Positions 1 through 13,400 of a DNA stretch of 64,000 nucleotides are shown here, in pieces. The DNA is taken from assembly GCA_037954325.1 (NCBI GenBank), contig JBBMNZ010000030.1, positions 12,121,001 through 12,185,000 of the forward strand, given 5' to 3'. Position numbers and translations under genes: made by a program. The notes below the pieces were generated by a model that was not told where the DNA came from, searched no databases, and was given only the letters and a program-made list of their open reading frames with translations. This stretch comes from Fistularia commersonii. Lineage: Eukaryota > Chordata > Actinopteri > Syngnathiformes > Fistulariidae. Position 1 is the first letter of the stretch, and each line of letters starts with the position of its first letter.

Positions 1-205
1 TACATCTCCATTCATTCTTTCGGAAGTACATCTTTGCATTCTTCTGGTAATAAGCAGGAACTCTCCAGTAGCCTCATAGGCTAGATGGGATGATCAAGTT
101 GGCGCAGGAAAAGAACAACCATGGACCAGACCGTGAAGAGCTGCTGCTCCCATGTTGTCACCAAAATGCTTAGACACAAAAAAGTGGAAGATGTCAGCAG
201 CTCAC
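1..205 (-). other. thsd7a: thsd7a intron 4 (part)
   Basis: Intronic sequence following the exon 4 donor GTGAGC. Nothing else recognisable. Confidence 0.85.
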
Positions 206-387
206 CTTCTTTGCTCTGGATTGAGCCAACGCTGGCAGATGTGTCATCGTTGCCCTGGACGCAGTAGACCTCACGAGTCTGAATCCCACCTCCACACAGC
301 CCTGTGTGGTTGCTCCGCCGACGGTCCTGCTGGCTCAGGAGTACATCCACCCGGCACTCAGTCCACTGGGTGGTCTTCCAGTTGTAG
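206..387 (-). CDS. thsd7a: thsd7a coding exon 4 (TSP1 repeat, partial)
   Basis: Acceptor GTTCCAG|CTACAAC at 388/387 and donor AAAGAAG|GTGAGC at 206/205 bound 182 nt (60 codons plus split bases). It encodes the first half of a TSP1 repeat, with WKTTQWTECRVD, a sequon (NHT) and the family signature CGGGIQTREVYCVQ. Phase matches exon 3. The repeat would be completed by the next exon, outside the window. Confidence 0.94.
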
Positions 388-3300
388 CTGGAACACAAGA
401 GATAAATTAGTCCCACTTCAGAGATGATTGGTGATTCAATCAGTCAATGCAGATTCTGAAAGACCAAAGATTGTATTCTTCTTTCGCAAACATTAACTGT
501 GACTAACACTAATTGGGAGAAAATCTAATATGATGAGTCTCCACTCCTCAATCATTACATTTCACCATTAGTTTTTGCTTTATAAAATGATGCCTGTTTC
601 ACATGAATCTGAAGTAAACGAGGTCACTGAGCCCATTAACTTGTTGAGGGAGAAGCTTGTCAACCACAAGTACTGAAGACTTGGATACTGGCTTGAAATA
701 GTGTTACACCGCAACACCTGTACAAGGACGAAATCAGCGAGTGCAGCACCAGCCATAGAAGGCTGACAGTTGCAGAGGAGTGAAGAAGCTGCCCTGGTCT
801 CGGACAAAACCATTCAGCCTGGACAGTTTCAGTACATACTATAGATCACTGCTATGCACCCTTGGATATACAGTACGTGAACCAAACCCCCCACAGGATG
901 GCAGAACAGCACAGGTAACCTTACAGACACATTATCTGAGGGTCGATGAACGAGTAGATCCATGACCCACTTGCCCCTCGGGGTGTTCAGAACATTTGAC
1001 GTCGATTGCCCGGTAGCTCCATGAATCACAAGCTTTAAAACACTGCAGAACCTTCACCAGGGAGGGCGGGGGGGATACAGAAAATCCAGTTGCATTTCCC
1101 GTGAAATCTATCAAATCAGCTATTAAGAACCTTGCCTTTATTATCTTCATCGGTGAGGTGATCGAGCATACTCTCAGACATTTTTTAAGTTGTTGCCTGC
1201 TTGTGTTTGTATTGACCTTAGAATCATTGTTTACAATCAGCCTCAATATCGGCACTTGGACCGCTGGGAGCTCCCTCAGACTTGTTGTTTTCAACCTGAA
1301 AAGGGTTGTCATTAGCTATAGATGCTGTTCAGCGAAGCATTTGCGTCTTGTTTCTGAAACTGATGGACAGCCGTATCAGTGCAAATCCATGGCAGCAAAC
1401 AGCCCGAGGTCGACAAAGGCAAAGCACATCTCCATAATGGAGTTCAGTCAATGTTGCAAATAAAAGACTCCATATTTATGAGAAAGGAGGCCTCCTTTTC
1501 ACCGGCCCCAGGAGAAGAAGGGAATCCAGAGGCTCTACACTGGAAATGGAGCCACAAAGCTGTTCTTCTGGCCCATTGATGCCGCTGCGACTTCTGAGCT
1601 AATATTTTCCATTTTTCAGTGGCCTGGCAACACAGCTTCTATCTCAAAGCGAAGTCAGTTATTTATAAATGACAATGACAGCCTAGGGAGATCGGAGCGA
1701 CTAGTCATGGAGGGTTTATAGCTCAAAATAAATTACAGAGATAGCCACAATAAAGGGTTTTACTAAAAATACAAAAACAGATATAATTAGTTTGCTAGCA
1801 CGCCATAAAAAGAAGTAAGAAAATTAGGCATACATTGGCCCGAGTCCTCAGGAAAAAAAATCCAAGAAATCACACAAAGAAAAAAAGTGGGCAAATATCA
1901 ACTACAAGCTGGTATGAGAACATTAAAACAATCTGCTAAATATAAAGAATTTTAAAAGCCTGAAACAAAAAGGAATTACATGATAAATAATAAGCATTCC
2001 TAAAGTCAGCATTTAGTTCCATTTGCTAATTCCTCAGCTTGGAGAGGTGCATGTGATTGGTTAATAGATGGTGAACAGGTCTTCTTCTTCTTCTACTCTG
2101 CATCCTCTTCTCTGCCACCACCTAACTTCCTGATATCTCTTTCTCCATTCATAAACCTCTCTGGACTTCCTCTAGACCTCAGCATCCTTCCACCCAGATC
2201 TTCTCCATCCTTCCTCTCTCCTTTTCCAAACTATCTCAATCTCACTTATCTCCAGACCATCTACCACGTGCTGTACCTCTGATGGACTCCTTCCTGATCC
2301 TCTCCATCCTCCTCACTCCCAAAGAGGAACCTCCACATCTCCATTGGTCCTGCCTCAAGCTTTGCCTCCTGTCTCATCCTCAGTGTCTCCAAACCAAACA
2401 ACAATGGCTGCTTCTCAACCTTTTCTTTTTAACTCTTTCCTTCTACTCTCACAAGGACTAACTTCCACTCCACTTCCCCTTCAACTAGACAACATGGCTG
2501 CTCTTACCGCAGTCTTCTCCACCTTGCTTTGTATTCTTTCTTTTTATCACAGTTTTCTCCAGTGGTTCCAACCTTCCGTCAGTAGATCCTTCACCATACG
2601 TTTTTGCACTTACTCCTTCTCAGATTGTAGCCCAGAAAGGAAACTTACGTGATGCATGGAGGCGCAACTCCTCTCTGCGGGCTGCAGGACTGCTTCTCCT
2701 CAAGCTCTGGACAGGTGGCTCCACCCCCTACGGGAAACTGGATGACTTTGCGGTTGCGGGTCTGCTGGCCACCGGGGCCACCAGGGTGGAAACAGTCCTT
2801 GGAGCAGGACGACCACTCTGACCACTCGCCCACTTCACAATCCCTGGTCACGACACAAGCCTGGTAGGTGACTGGCATGGACTCGTGGGAGCACAAGCTG
2901 CAGGCAGAAGCACATACTGGACCTCAGACTGGAGGACTCCAACTTTCTTCAACTCTCTCAGGTGGTTAAATAACATTAATTTCACAACATCTAATGCTAG
3001 AATGGTATGTGCAAAAGAAAATATGTCATCTCTTATCACAGTGTCTGTGAAGTTTCTCAGCTTCGCATCATGGTTCTCGTTATTTAATCTGGTTGTGGCA
3101 ACTAGACTCGTTCAGCTTTTTTTCTTTTTCTGAAGACCTTTGACCTCTTATCTGAGAAGCTTCTTCAGCTGTAATAGACTGCAGAGAGCTTCCAGTTGCA
3201 TTTATGCGACAACGTGGAAAGATTTGAAAAATGCTTGGCATGTCTCAGTTGTCATGGGGACAGGGAATTCCTAACATCCATCCATGTCAAAAGTCAACAG

Positions 3301-6300
3301 GACATTGAGAAAATATTCCATAATGATTTATTCATGAAAAATGTTCAAATACATGTATTTATAAGTTTTATGGAGCATGCAGTGGTGAAGCTAGTTCTGG
3401 ATGTCAAGTCTCTAAAATGTACACAGATTGTATATGAAATGTTTACGCATCTGCATCATAATTCATTTGTGCTCTTATCCAATGAACCTCCTGCATGTGG
3501 TTGGACTGTAGGAGGAACCCAGAGAACTCTGAGGAACTCAGGCAGACAGAAGGAGAACATACAGACTCCACACAGAAAGGCCTCCTGTGGGAACCAAAAG
3601 AGCGACCTTCTTGCCAGGAGGTAGAAACACTTACCGCTGCTCCACCAAGCTGCCCTGGCATACTGACATAAATAATCTCCATGAAAATGTAATAATCAGT
3701 GTTCCCTGCCCTTCTCAATTTTTTGGTTTTCATTCAAGTTCCCCAAAGTTTCTGATGGTCGCAACCAACCATTGCAAGGATATTGTGATGGGGTGAGTGA
3801 CCCAGGGAGCGGTGACATGAACTGGTCGTACCTGAGAGCCTCGACATTGCCGTTCTTGTGCACACAGTTGACCTCTCTGGTCTGGTAGCCAACTTGGAGG
3901 TCCCAGGACTTTCCTCCAGGCCGGTTCTGGCGGTTCTTGGTCCTCTTCTTTTTCAGGAGCTCTTTGGTTGCGGGGTCCTTTATCTTAACCCTCTCTCTCG
4001 GCCTCTCCCGGACTTTCTGTCTCATCCTCTCTCTTTTCTGTTTGTTTTTGGCCTTTTTCTGCCGCTTGGCCCGGTCAGTCGGACGCAAGGGCCTGTCGAG
4101 TTTCTTGTTTGCCTGACTGAGCTTCCTGCTGGGCCTGGGGGGTTTGTTGTCACCACTGGATGGTTTATCATTCTGGACAGACTTCTTGCTTCCCTCTCTG
4201 CGCTGTTTGTTGGTCTCTCTGTTCTGTCGGTCTATGACTCTGGAGAGTTTGTCTCTAGACGTTTTTTCCCCATCTTGGGGAGGGTCGTTGGCTTGTCTTG
4301 CCTGCCTCTGCAGCGGCACCGAGCAAGGCCCCCAGGGTCCCACCCTAAGGCTGTAGAGGCTCTCCTCTCCATCACAGGGCCCAAGTTGGCATGTCTGAAA
4401 CTCAGTAAGGTTTGGGCAAGCGGAGCCGCCGAATAACGGTGGCGCGAGAACAGAGCGAATTCGGTTCTGCAAGCCGATCCCACAGGTCTTAGAGCAAGGA
4501 GTCCACAGGCTAAACTCCGACACGACACAGTCTCGGGGGCAGGGGATGAGGCAGGCCTGCTCCAGCCGGGGCTTCGGCTCAAAGTATTCGCAGATGGCGT
4601 CCTCTGCGTGCTTACCGTCCGCTTTTTGGACACAGGCCACCTCCCTGGTCTGGATGCCCTCTTCCCCCCGGGTGCAAACAGCAGGGCGCTGCAAGACTGC
4701 GTTGCGCATGGACACCGGGAAGCACTGGTTCCAAGCTCCTAGCTGCCAGTCATATAGATCCTTGTGCCAGTCACACATCTTGAAGCAGCTCTGCTGGTTG
4801 TCCGGTCGAGCTGCCTGCTCACAATTGGTGTGCAGGGTGGTCCAGCCTTCGGAGTGGGCGCACCAGACCGCCCTGCTCTGGCTCCCGCCAAGCCCGCATT
4901 CATTGCCCATGCAACGACCCCAGGGACCTGCAAAAAGCACATTCAGGAAGAACTTTTACAAAGAGATTCTGCGGACACACAAGAAAGCCTTTATTTTCCG
5001 CTTCACACAGACTTTGTTTTCATTCCAGCACATTACGTCCAAGGCAGTGATCGAGACTCTGAACGTCCCTTTCGCTGGCACTCTGGGAGACACTGAACTG
5101 ATACCTTCAGCATTTTGCCAAATTAACTGTGGTGGATGAGGCTGACTGTAATCCCAAAACAACATTTTACCTTTTATATATTTCTTGTACAGAATGTCTT
5201 CAAGTGGTTCTATTGAGGTTATAAATGAATTAACAACTACACTATTTACACACATGGATCCATTTTAGCCAGCACTGTATTTCTTGTTCACACTCAAGCT
5301 CAAAATGGCAGAATTTCCAGAACATGTCTGCTACTTTCAGGACCATTGTTATTCTGGTGAATCCAAAATTCCCAACTTCAGGGTGGTTCAGGTTTAGGAT
5401 TTCTAACAAAGATTTTGTAAACGTGCAAACAACCAGGTCAAAAAAGAGTCCTAATAGCTAAATGAGAGGGACCCAAGGGGAACACCGTGAGAAGCTCAGC
5501 TCATCCTGGAGCTATAAGCAGGCATAGTCACTGTAAATGCACTGCAGAGGGTGCTCAGACAATTCACCGGATTCACTGATTTAGATCTTTATTATTGTAA
5601 TTAATATTCTACTTTTTCTGGGTACAAATTAATAAAATCTGCTGAATGGGCCAGGATGAACAATCGATCGAATTGGTGAAAAACTGCCTGACGTGCGTGG
5701 AAGCTGCTGTCACATAACCAACATGAAAAGGCAAGGATGTGAAGGCATGAAGCAGGAGGCACTCAGAATGTCACATTTGATAAATGGTGATCGGACAGAG
5801 GCTCAGCGGTGAATGAAGTAATATGAATGTCTGTGGAGACTCTCAGTCATCCAGGTCATGGTGAATTCTTATCTAAATCTTCTTGTCATGGCAAAAGGAA
5901 TTGAACTTCTTCACTTGGAGATGTTTCAGCCATCATCCTAGAGGCTCCTTCACTTCTAATGATCTGTGGGGAGTTTTCCAATATAATAATGATAATAGTA
6001 ACAGTTACAACGCCCATGGATAGGACCAGGTTTGAGTCCATCAGAGGGAAAGCACATGTAAGAAGTTCTGGACATAGACTGAAATGGTTGGGTAATGTAC
6101 AGAGGAGGGATAGTGAATATATTGGTAGACAAATGCTGGAATTGGCAGTCTAGAGGAAGACTAAAGAGAAGATTTATGGACGTAGTGAGAGAGGATATAA
6201 AGTTAGTTGGTGTGAGAAAGGAGAGTCCAGAGAATAGGGTTAAATGAAGAAGGATGATTCGCTGTGGAGACCCCTGAGGGAAAAGCCCAAAGGAAAAAAA

Positions 6301-9300
6301 GGGAGCTACCTGTGAACCCCCCACAGGTCTTTAGATCTGAAGAAGCATCTGGAATTAGGGGTTAAACATCTTCAAGTGAAAAAATTAAAGTCCAGTTGCC
6401 ACGACAAGAAGGTACATGAACCTCTGGGATACCTTTAGAAATGACAAGGAAGATATATGTGGATTACAGAAAGGGAATGGGAGTTCTATGGCTCCCCTGG
6501 TTTGTCACTTTCTTATTCGGGGGGATTTTACTTTAATGGGACTTCTAATCCATCACCTTAAAATGAAGTCATTGTCATGCACTCCTGTGTTCCCTTTTCT
6601 TTATTTTTATTTCTTTAAATATCCATGGTCTGTCGTCTTTTTCGTGATTCATTGGTCATCTCAACGTCAAGTGATGTTTAAATAAAGATGGACAACAAAC
6701 AGGAGGAGGAATGGTGAAGATCTGGTTTAGAAGAACCCTGAGGTTGGAACTGCCAGGCAGGAGGTCTGGATGAAGACCAGAGAAGAGGTTTATGAATGGA
6801 GACTAATGGGACCGGAAGTTAGTTGGTGTGAGAGGAAAGGTTAGGTGGAGACAGGTGGTTGGCCGGAAGGGGAGCTGCCCAGCTGAGAAAAAGCAGCAAC
6901 CCCTGCGGAAGTCCCTGCGAAGCTTAAACTAAAGATGCTCCTTCACCATTCGTGACATGGATGGAGATTTATTGGCCACAAATTGTTTTGAAAGACAAAC
7001 GATCCAGACGGCGGGCCACCTCGCCACCATGCTGTCTACACGTGTCCACGATAATTGGATTACGGGTCAGTAATTCTTACGTCGGGCGATCTAGCGAGCG
7101 ATCACATGAATGGCGAGCCGATTCTGGCCTTTGATAGCAGTTCATTCCAGCAGTGGCCCATTTACAGCCACCTCGCAGCTCCAATTCCAATTCTTTATTT
7201 CCTTTGTTATGGAAATATCCGCTCCGCGCGAAGACGTCCCATCGTGGCTGGTAATGCCAAACCTTTTCTTAGCTGCTTTATCTCCCTGCGTCTGTTTTGC
7301 GTACTGGTATAGATTAACAGCCGCCGGTCTGGATTCTCTGCACACCCGTCCAAAAGGAGGCGCTGGTCGGCGGCACACGTCACACAGGTTTTCCATTATC
7401 CCAGTTAATTCAGATGCCAGTCTCCCGTTTGGCACCGGTGGGGAATTGGCAGGTTGGATGACTGGGGCTCATCCATTTCACACAGCTCTCAATTTTCCTG
7501 CTAACGGGCAGCAATAGAGGCGATAAGCCTGGTGGATGAATGACAATGCGGGTGGCCGCTGTCCGTCTTTAACCCATTCATGCACCCAAGGAAAAGCTTA
7601 TCTGGACACAACAGCACTGAGAATTTCTGGATCATCATGGCAAGAATATGAATATTTAAAGGTGTTCATTCATGATCCATGCTGCTAATCTGGAACTGCA
7701 GGGGTGCTGAGCCCATCCCAGCTACATCCTGGACTGGTCTATCACTGGGTCACATATGGCGACATGCAACCATCCGCATCTCCAGACGATGCAGGGTCTC
7801 CAGTGAACCCCCTAAAGGTTTTGGACTGTGGGAGGAACCTAGAGGAACCCCACTCAGATACAGGGGGCATATGGAGACTCCAAACAGAAAGGCCTCCTGT
7901 GGGAATCCAACCAGGGACGTATTAGCTACGTGGTAGAGGAGCTAACGCCTGCACCACCGCTATTTGAATCCACAATTTTTTGAAGATCAATATTTTCCCT
8001 AAAAAAAGCCAGTTACTATAAGTGGACGATCGAGAACACTGTCAGACTCGACCCCCCGCTTCAATCACAATCTTCCGATTCCAAACATTTTTACCCCATT
8101 CTTTCGCTGAACCGCTTTTAGATTTTGCTGCGGCAAAAAACCAAACAAGCCCCAGTGTCTGATCTGTGGGCAGCATGATCAAAAGACCAGCTGGGCGGGA
8201 AATGTACTCCTCCCTCCACAATCACCAGAGCCCAACCGCAGGCAAAGCATGAAAACAACACCGCAGCCATCAGTCATCCGAAGAGTTGGTGGGACTCGAC
8301 ATGACCTCACGAAGCGACGCAAGATATCAGATCACGGGAAGATCACATGACGCTTCTTCAAAGTCTAGTTTGTAAACTGAGAGTCTAGAGAGAAGAACAC
8401 CAATCTATTCATTTACCTTGTTTATTAGACAAGGGGAATACCGGAGGGGCCCCCCAAAAAAACAACAGCATTCATGCATCTTTCAAAAGGCTTGTCAGAG
8501 CAGCGGCACCATCCCTTTCGGGAGAGAGCATTACACGGCTCATTAGCAATGTCACACTGCTACATCAAAAATAGCTTTGTGGCAATGGAATTGGGGGAGG
8601 CAGCACCACTTCTGAGGCTCTGCATGCCGGAACACACACGCCAAGGCGAATCACCGATGTTAGGTGCCGGTTCATGGGCTTTGGTCGTGACGTCTTTTCG
8701 TCACAGGTGAGACTGCGATGGACCTGTGCATCAAGAATCTGGGTATTTTGATTCAGCATGTCCATTTATTTGTTTTCCTTTGCCCTTTTTAGATCAGGCT
8801 ATCAATAGTTGATGAAACGCTTGTTACAGTTGCATATCTGGTTGATTTGATTGCAGCAAAAGGTACGAGGCGCTTACAATGGGGGGCAGGCATGCCTCTG
8901 ATTGGTCCACAAACCAGGAACAACTGCACAAGATGACTTTCTTCATGTTTTTATACTAGCAACTTCTGCAATTGTGTTTAATTTGCCCCTCATGTCAATT
9001 GGCTAATTTTTGGTGATGCCCTTAACTGTCGTGCTGGCACAGATTCTCCATTACAGCTCGCAGAAGAATACTTTGAAATCATGTAGTACCAGTGGAAATA
9101 CTGCTTGCATGTGTTTGACGCCACAAGCGTACTGTGGTGTCATGTTCATGATCTGGTCTCCAAAAGTCCACTGTTTCAGTTTCAGGCGGCCTCAGACATC
9201 AATTCCCGGCTACGGTTGACCTCAGTGTTCCCGTTAGCCCCTAGCATGGCAACTAGTGTTAACGAATGAATGCTATCAAGCACTTTGCTACAAAGCACTT

Positions 9301-10410
9301 TGAAAATGCTAGATAAGCAGGTAATTTCAGGTCAAGACGGTCAGTCCAGTCCAGGGATGATCGCTAGATGACATATAGCGATGAAGCCTGTATGCCAGAG
9401 ATGCAGAAAACAGATGCTGATAATCAAACTAAAAATACTGGAGCTGCTGGTGGGGAGATAAGCACCTTTTCATCCCAAGTGTTTTCACCAGGATTACAGT
9501 GTCCGCCCATGCACAGCACTTGCAAAACAAAATGAAAACAAATCTGGCATTGTTTTAGGACATTCATTGTTTGCTTGATTTTTGTGTGGCAAGTTAAGCA
9601 TTTGCAATATTCCAGCTGTGAGCCAAAGTCACACAGGAGGCTGGACAAGTGGAGGGGATGTATTTCTCTACCCACAACAGCATGTACAGTTACCCCCCCC
9701 CCCAGAGAGAGCCAATCAAAAATATGCTCATCACCCAAACGACCACTGCGATTAATACAGGAACAAGTGAAAAAGTATAATTTTAAAACTTGTTTCAGCT
9801 TCAGCCAAAATCCCACCGTCCCGGCATACTCTCCCAAAAATTGTACAGGGGACTTAACATCGGAAATAGGAAGATTCTCAGTCATCCAGGTCCTAGTGAG
9901 TTGTTGTCAGGTCTCATTGTGGCAAACAGACGTGAAGACTTGAAGATGTTCCTGCTCTCATCCAGGAGGTTCTTCAGTTCCCACAGAGTGGAACGGGCTG
10001 ATGGTGTGGTAGGTAAAAGGTTGCTGTCTTAAGACTCGAATGACCCTTGTCCTTCAGGTGGAAGTGGACTGACAAGTCCCGACCTGAAAAGGCGGTTCTC
10101 TTCCACTTGGGCCATCCGTGTGTGCTGAGGTTGTTTTGTCCTGCATTAGTTGTGAGACCCTTCACCGATTGAGTTGTGACTAATCCTGTTCCAGAAGGGT
10201 TGCTATAGTAACACATTGCTGACCCCTTCGACATAATGGAAGTGACATGATAGGTTCAGCTTTGAAGGGCGCTGCGTCCCTGTAATTACACCATTACAGA
10301 CTCCTGCTACCGACCAGGAGATGACTCACTACCTAATGAAAAGGACATCGGTTTGTTTCCCCTCAAATGATAGAAACACACATACACACACACACATACG
10401 CACACACACA

Positions 10411-10457
<47 letters not shown>

Positions 10458-13400
10458 TCCTCCTCCCATCCAATCAACTCTCGTTGCCACCCAATTCCCG
10501 CCCGTCCTGCGGTGCAGATGCTGGGAATTTCCTCTTTGTTCTTGACTTCATTAGCAGGAAGAAAAGACGCTGGAGGAAAGGGTTGCTATGAATAAGGAGG
10601 AGTTGAGTTTGGAACTCCACCTTCTCTCTTGCGTTCTTCGGGACCACTTTGACCGACGGCTGAAAGGTGATGGCCACTCAGCCACTGTCAAATAACAACT
10701 CGTCTACATGCTGCCGTCATTCACCTGTTCAGCAAAGTTAACCCTTGTTGCTTTGGTCTAGCGTTCATCCTTCTCCGTGACCTAACAAGAATTTTTACAT
10801 GAAACACAGATGCCCTGTGACCGGGTGAATGTGCTTGAATGCTAACATGGACCTTCATCAAGCTAATTCTGCACCCTGGACCTCGAGAGTGCCGTCAATA
10901 TTCGTACGGGACCGACTTCTATCTGGTGGTGTGTGATAAGATGTCATTGAGGAGCTCCGTGGTGAAAGGAAGGATGAAGAGCCATTATGGATGGGCCGTG
11001 ACCTTATCAAGACAACCGAGGGCACAGATGTTCTGAGGCTGAAAAGCTTCACGGTGACAAAGAGCAGCCCTGGGGGAGGGAGGAATCGAATAGATGATAG
11101 CCAGGGTGACTCTTTTGCCAAATCTGCCCTGGAGGTGATGAAAACTACTCAACCAGGACCAGGTATTGGGGTGGCAAACATGATTTGATCAGGCTGTGTG
11201 ACACAGACAAGCATCTTCCCCGAGGAAGAGGGGTAAACAGATGGCAGAAGAACAAGGTTGATGGCAGATGTTTTGTGGGGAGAAGTTTGGTGGCCCTTGG
11301 AAGCTGGAGTAACCAGCTTTGCAGCCACTAATCCACTTGTTCTGATCTGATTAGGAAACCGGACTGGCAAATTTAAGAATAACAATGGCGTCTAAGGACC
11401 GTGGACCTCCTGTCACTCTTCCCAGCCCCTCATTCTTCAATTTTGCATCAATTTTGCATCAATCATATGCAAAAAATGCCATCCTGTGATGCAGCCTCAG
11501 GGCTCAAATCTGCATACAGACAAAGCCTTCTCTCCATCCTCCGTATTCACAGTCTCTGGTAACTTGCAGATGCGTGACCGAATGGAGCAGTACCACCAGG
11601 AGTCACAGGGTTGCAGGGTTGCCCAGTATGCCTCAGTGCGACCAGCAAACGGAACAGCAAAGAAGAGGCCACTAAGTCATTGGTATGTCCAGTGAGAAAA
11701 ATTCTCCGTCCTTCATGGACTTTAGCAACAGCTCCTCCTCCTGTTATTGTCTGAACTTGGAAGTGAGCTCTGCACTGACCTCTGGTGGAAGTATTGCTTA
11801 ACAACCATGGCAAAGTAAAGTACATTTGGCGATGTTTCACAATGTTACAATTGTAAGTACTTGTTAAGGTTCGTAACATCAGCGCGAATGAGCGTCTCTT
11901 CAGAGAGGTGAAGAGACATTACTGGTCTCATCAGCAGTCCTCTGGCGGCCGTGAACAGGGTGAAACAGAGTCATATAAAGGAGGAACAAACAGCACCAAA
12001 AACCACATTAACAGTGACATTGTCATGGAAATGGGGCCAGCCCTCCACAAGAGTGGCCACACAAAAGGTAAAGTGGACAAGCCCAAGTGGTGCTTCTTGA
12101 TTGGAAAGAAAGGGGACGCAGAAGCCGAAGTACATGAACGTAGAAATCTGGGACATCGGTTCTCACAAGAACATCATCGGCAATGATTGCATCTCAAAAA
12201 AATGTTTCAAATGGCTTCAAAGAAGATGATCAATTTCATTTACTTGTATTTCATCCATCTAATTGTAGCTCCTCTTCCTCCGGTGACCATCATGTCTCTT
12301 TCCAAGCATGACTCGCCCCATCCCCCAAGCCTTTCCCTCCCTGCTCCTATCTTTTGTCTCATCTCACCTCACTCCTGCTGACATTTGAAATAAAGAAATA
12401 AATAAAAGACCTGCCCACCCTTATCTCCCCAATCCTCCGCCTCCCCCGGCCAGCCTTTGTCCCTCAGCAGCCTGTAAAAATTTACATGTGTCTCTGGCCT
12501 TCGCTTTCCAATCTGCTCTTTGTCTGGGGTGTCGAGTGCAAGGCTTAAATGGGGTTTTATGACGTCTGAAATCACGGCTCCGGCCTTTATCAGCTGCGTA
12601 ATTTCAATAAGGTGGTGCCAGCACACGCCAATCGCCAATCCCATGGTAGAAGTCCGTCATCTGCTCATACCCGGGACGTTTTCCTGAAATTCTCAGCAAA
12701 CAAGATACTCTGCTCGTCAAAGCCACTTTATCATTATTCTCCCTGTGAGGTTTTGAGTCCCCAAATTGTATTTAAGACGTTTAGCAATTTTTTAATCCTG
12801 CTAATGTTAGCTCTGGCACCCGCTAGTGTGCTGAAACTCATTCAGCTGTTTCAATGGACCTTTTGAGATGCATTCGGAAAATCATCGCAGCTATATTGCA
12901 TCTGGCATGTGTGTGTTCTGCACAATCATGAGCTTTTTTGTTCACAAAGCCACCCTGATAAACACCAGAGAGTACAACTCCACACCTGCGTTCATCTTAG
13001 CCGAATCCAAAAAAAAAGGGCAAAGGACAATTTCCCACAGCACGGAATATTTCAGCACACTTAGAAGTTTAAAGATCTGAAGACAACAGGCCCAAACTCA
13101 GACACTTGAGCAGCTTCACCAAGAGATTTGCATGATTTGTGCACACCGGACCGGGAATGGGGACCAGGAATGGGGACCAGGAATGGGGAACAATTCAATT
13201 TTTAATTATTTTTATTTATTTATTTATTTAAAAAAAAAATTTAATCTATTTTTCAATAATATGTCCTCAAAATTCAATAATTTCAAGGACCTGTTGGTGA
13301 ATTGTTACAAAATCCCAGATTTGGTTGTATGTATGTTCCATTTGATCAGATGACAGATTACTGTATATTCTCCTAGCTGTGCTCAGAGAATGGAAAACAA

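Noticed and set aside
3858..4436. 192-codon plus-strand open frame over thsd7a exon 2
   Set aside because: It is the antisense shadow of the Lys/Arg-rich coding exon; the minus strand matches THSD7A with proper splice sites.
7142..7435. 97-codon minus-strand frame with CDVCRRPAPPF
   Set aside because: No recognised domain, no splice or promoter context, and overlapping frames of similar length on the other strand.
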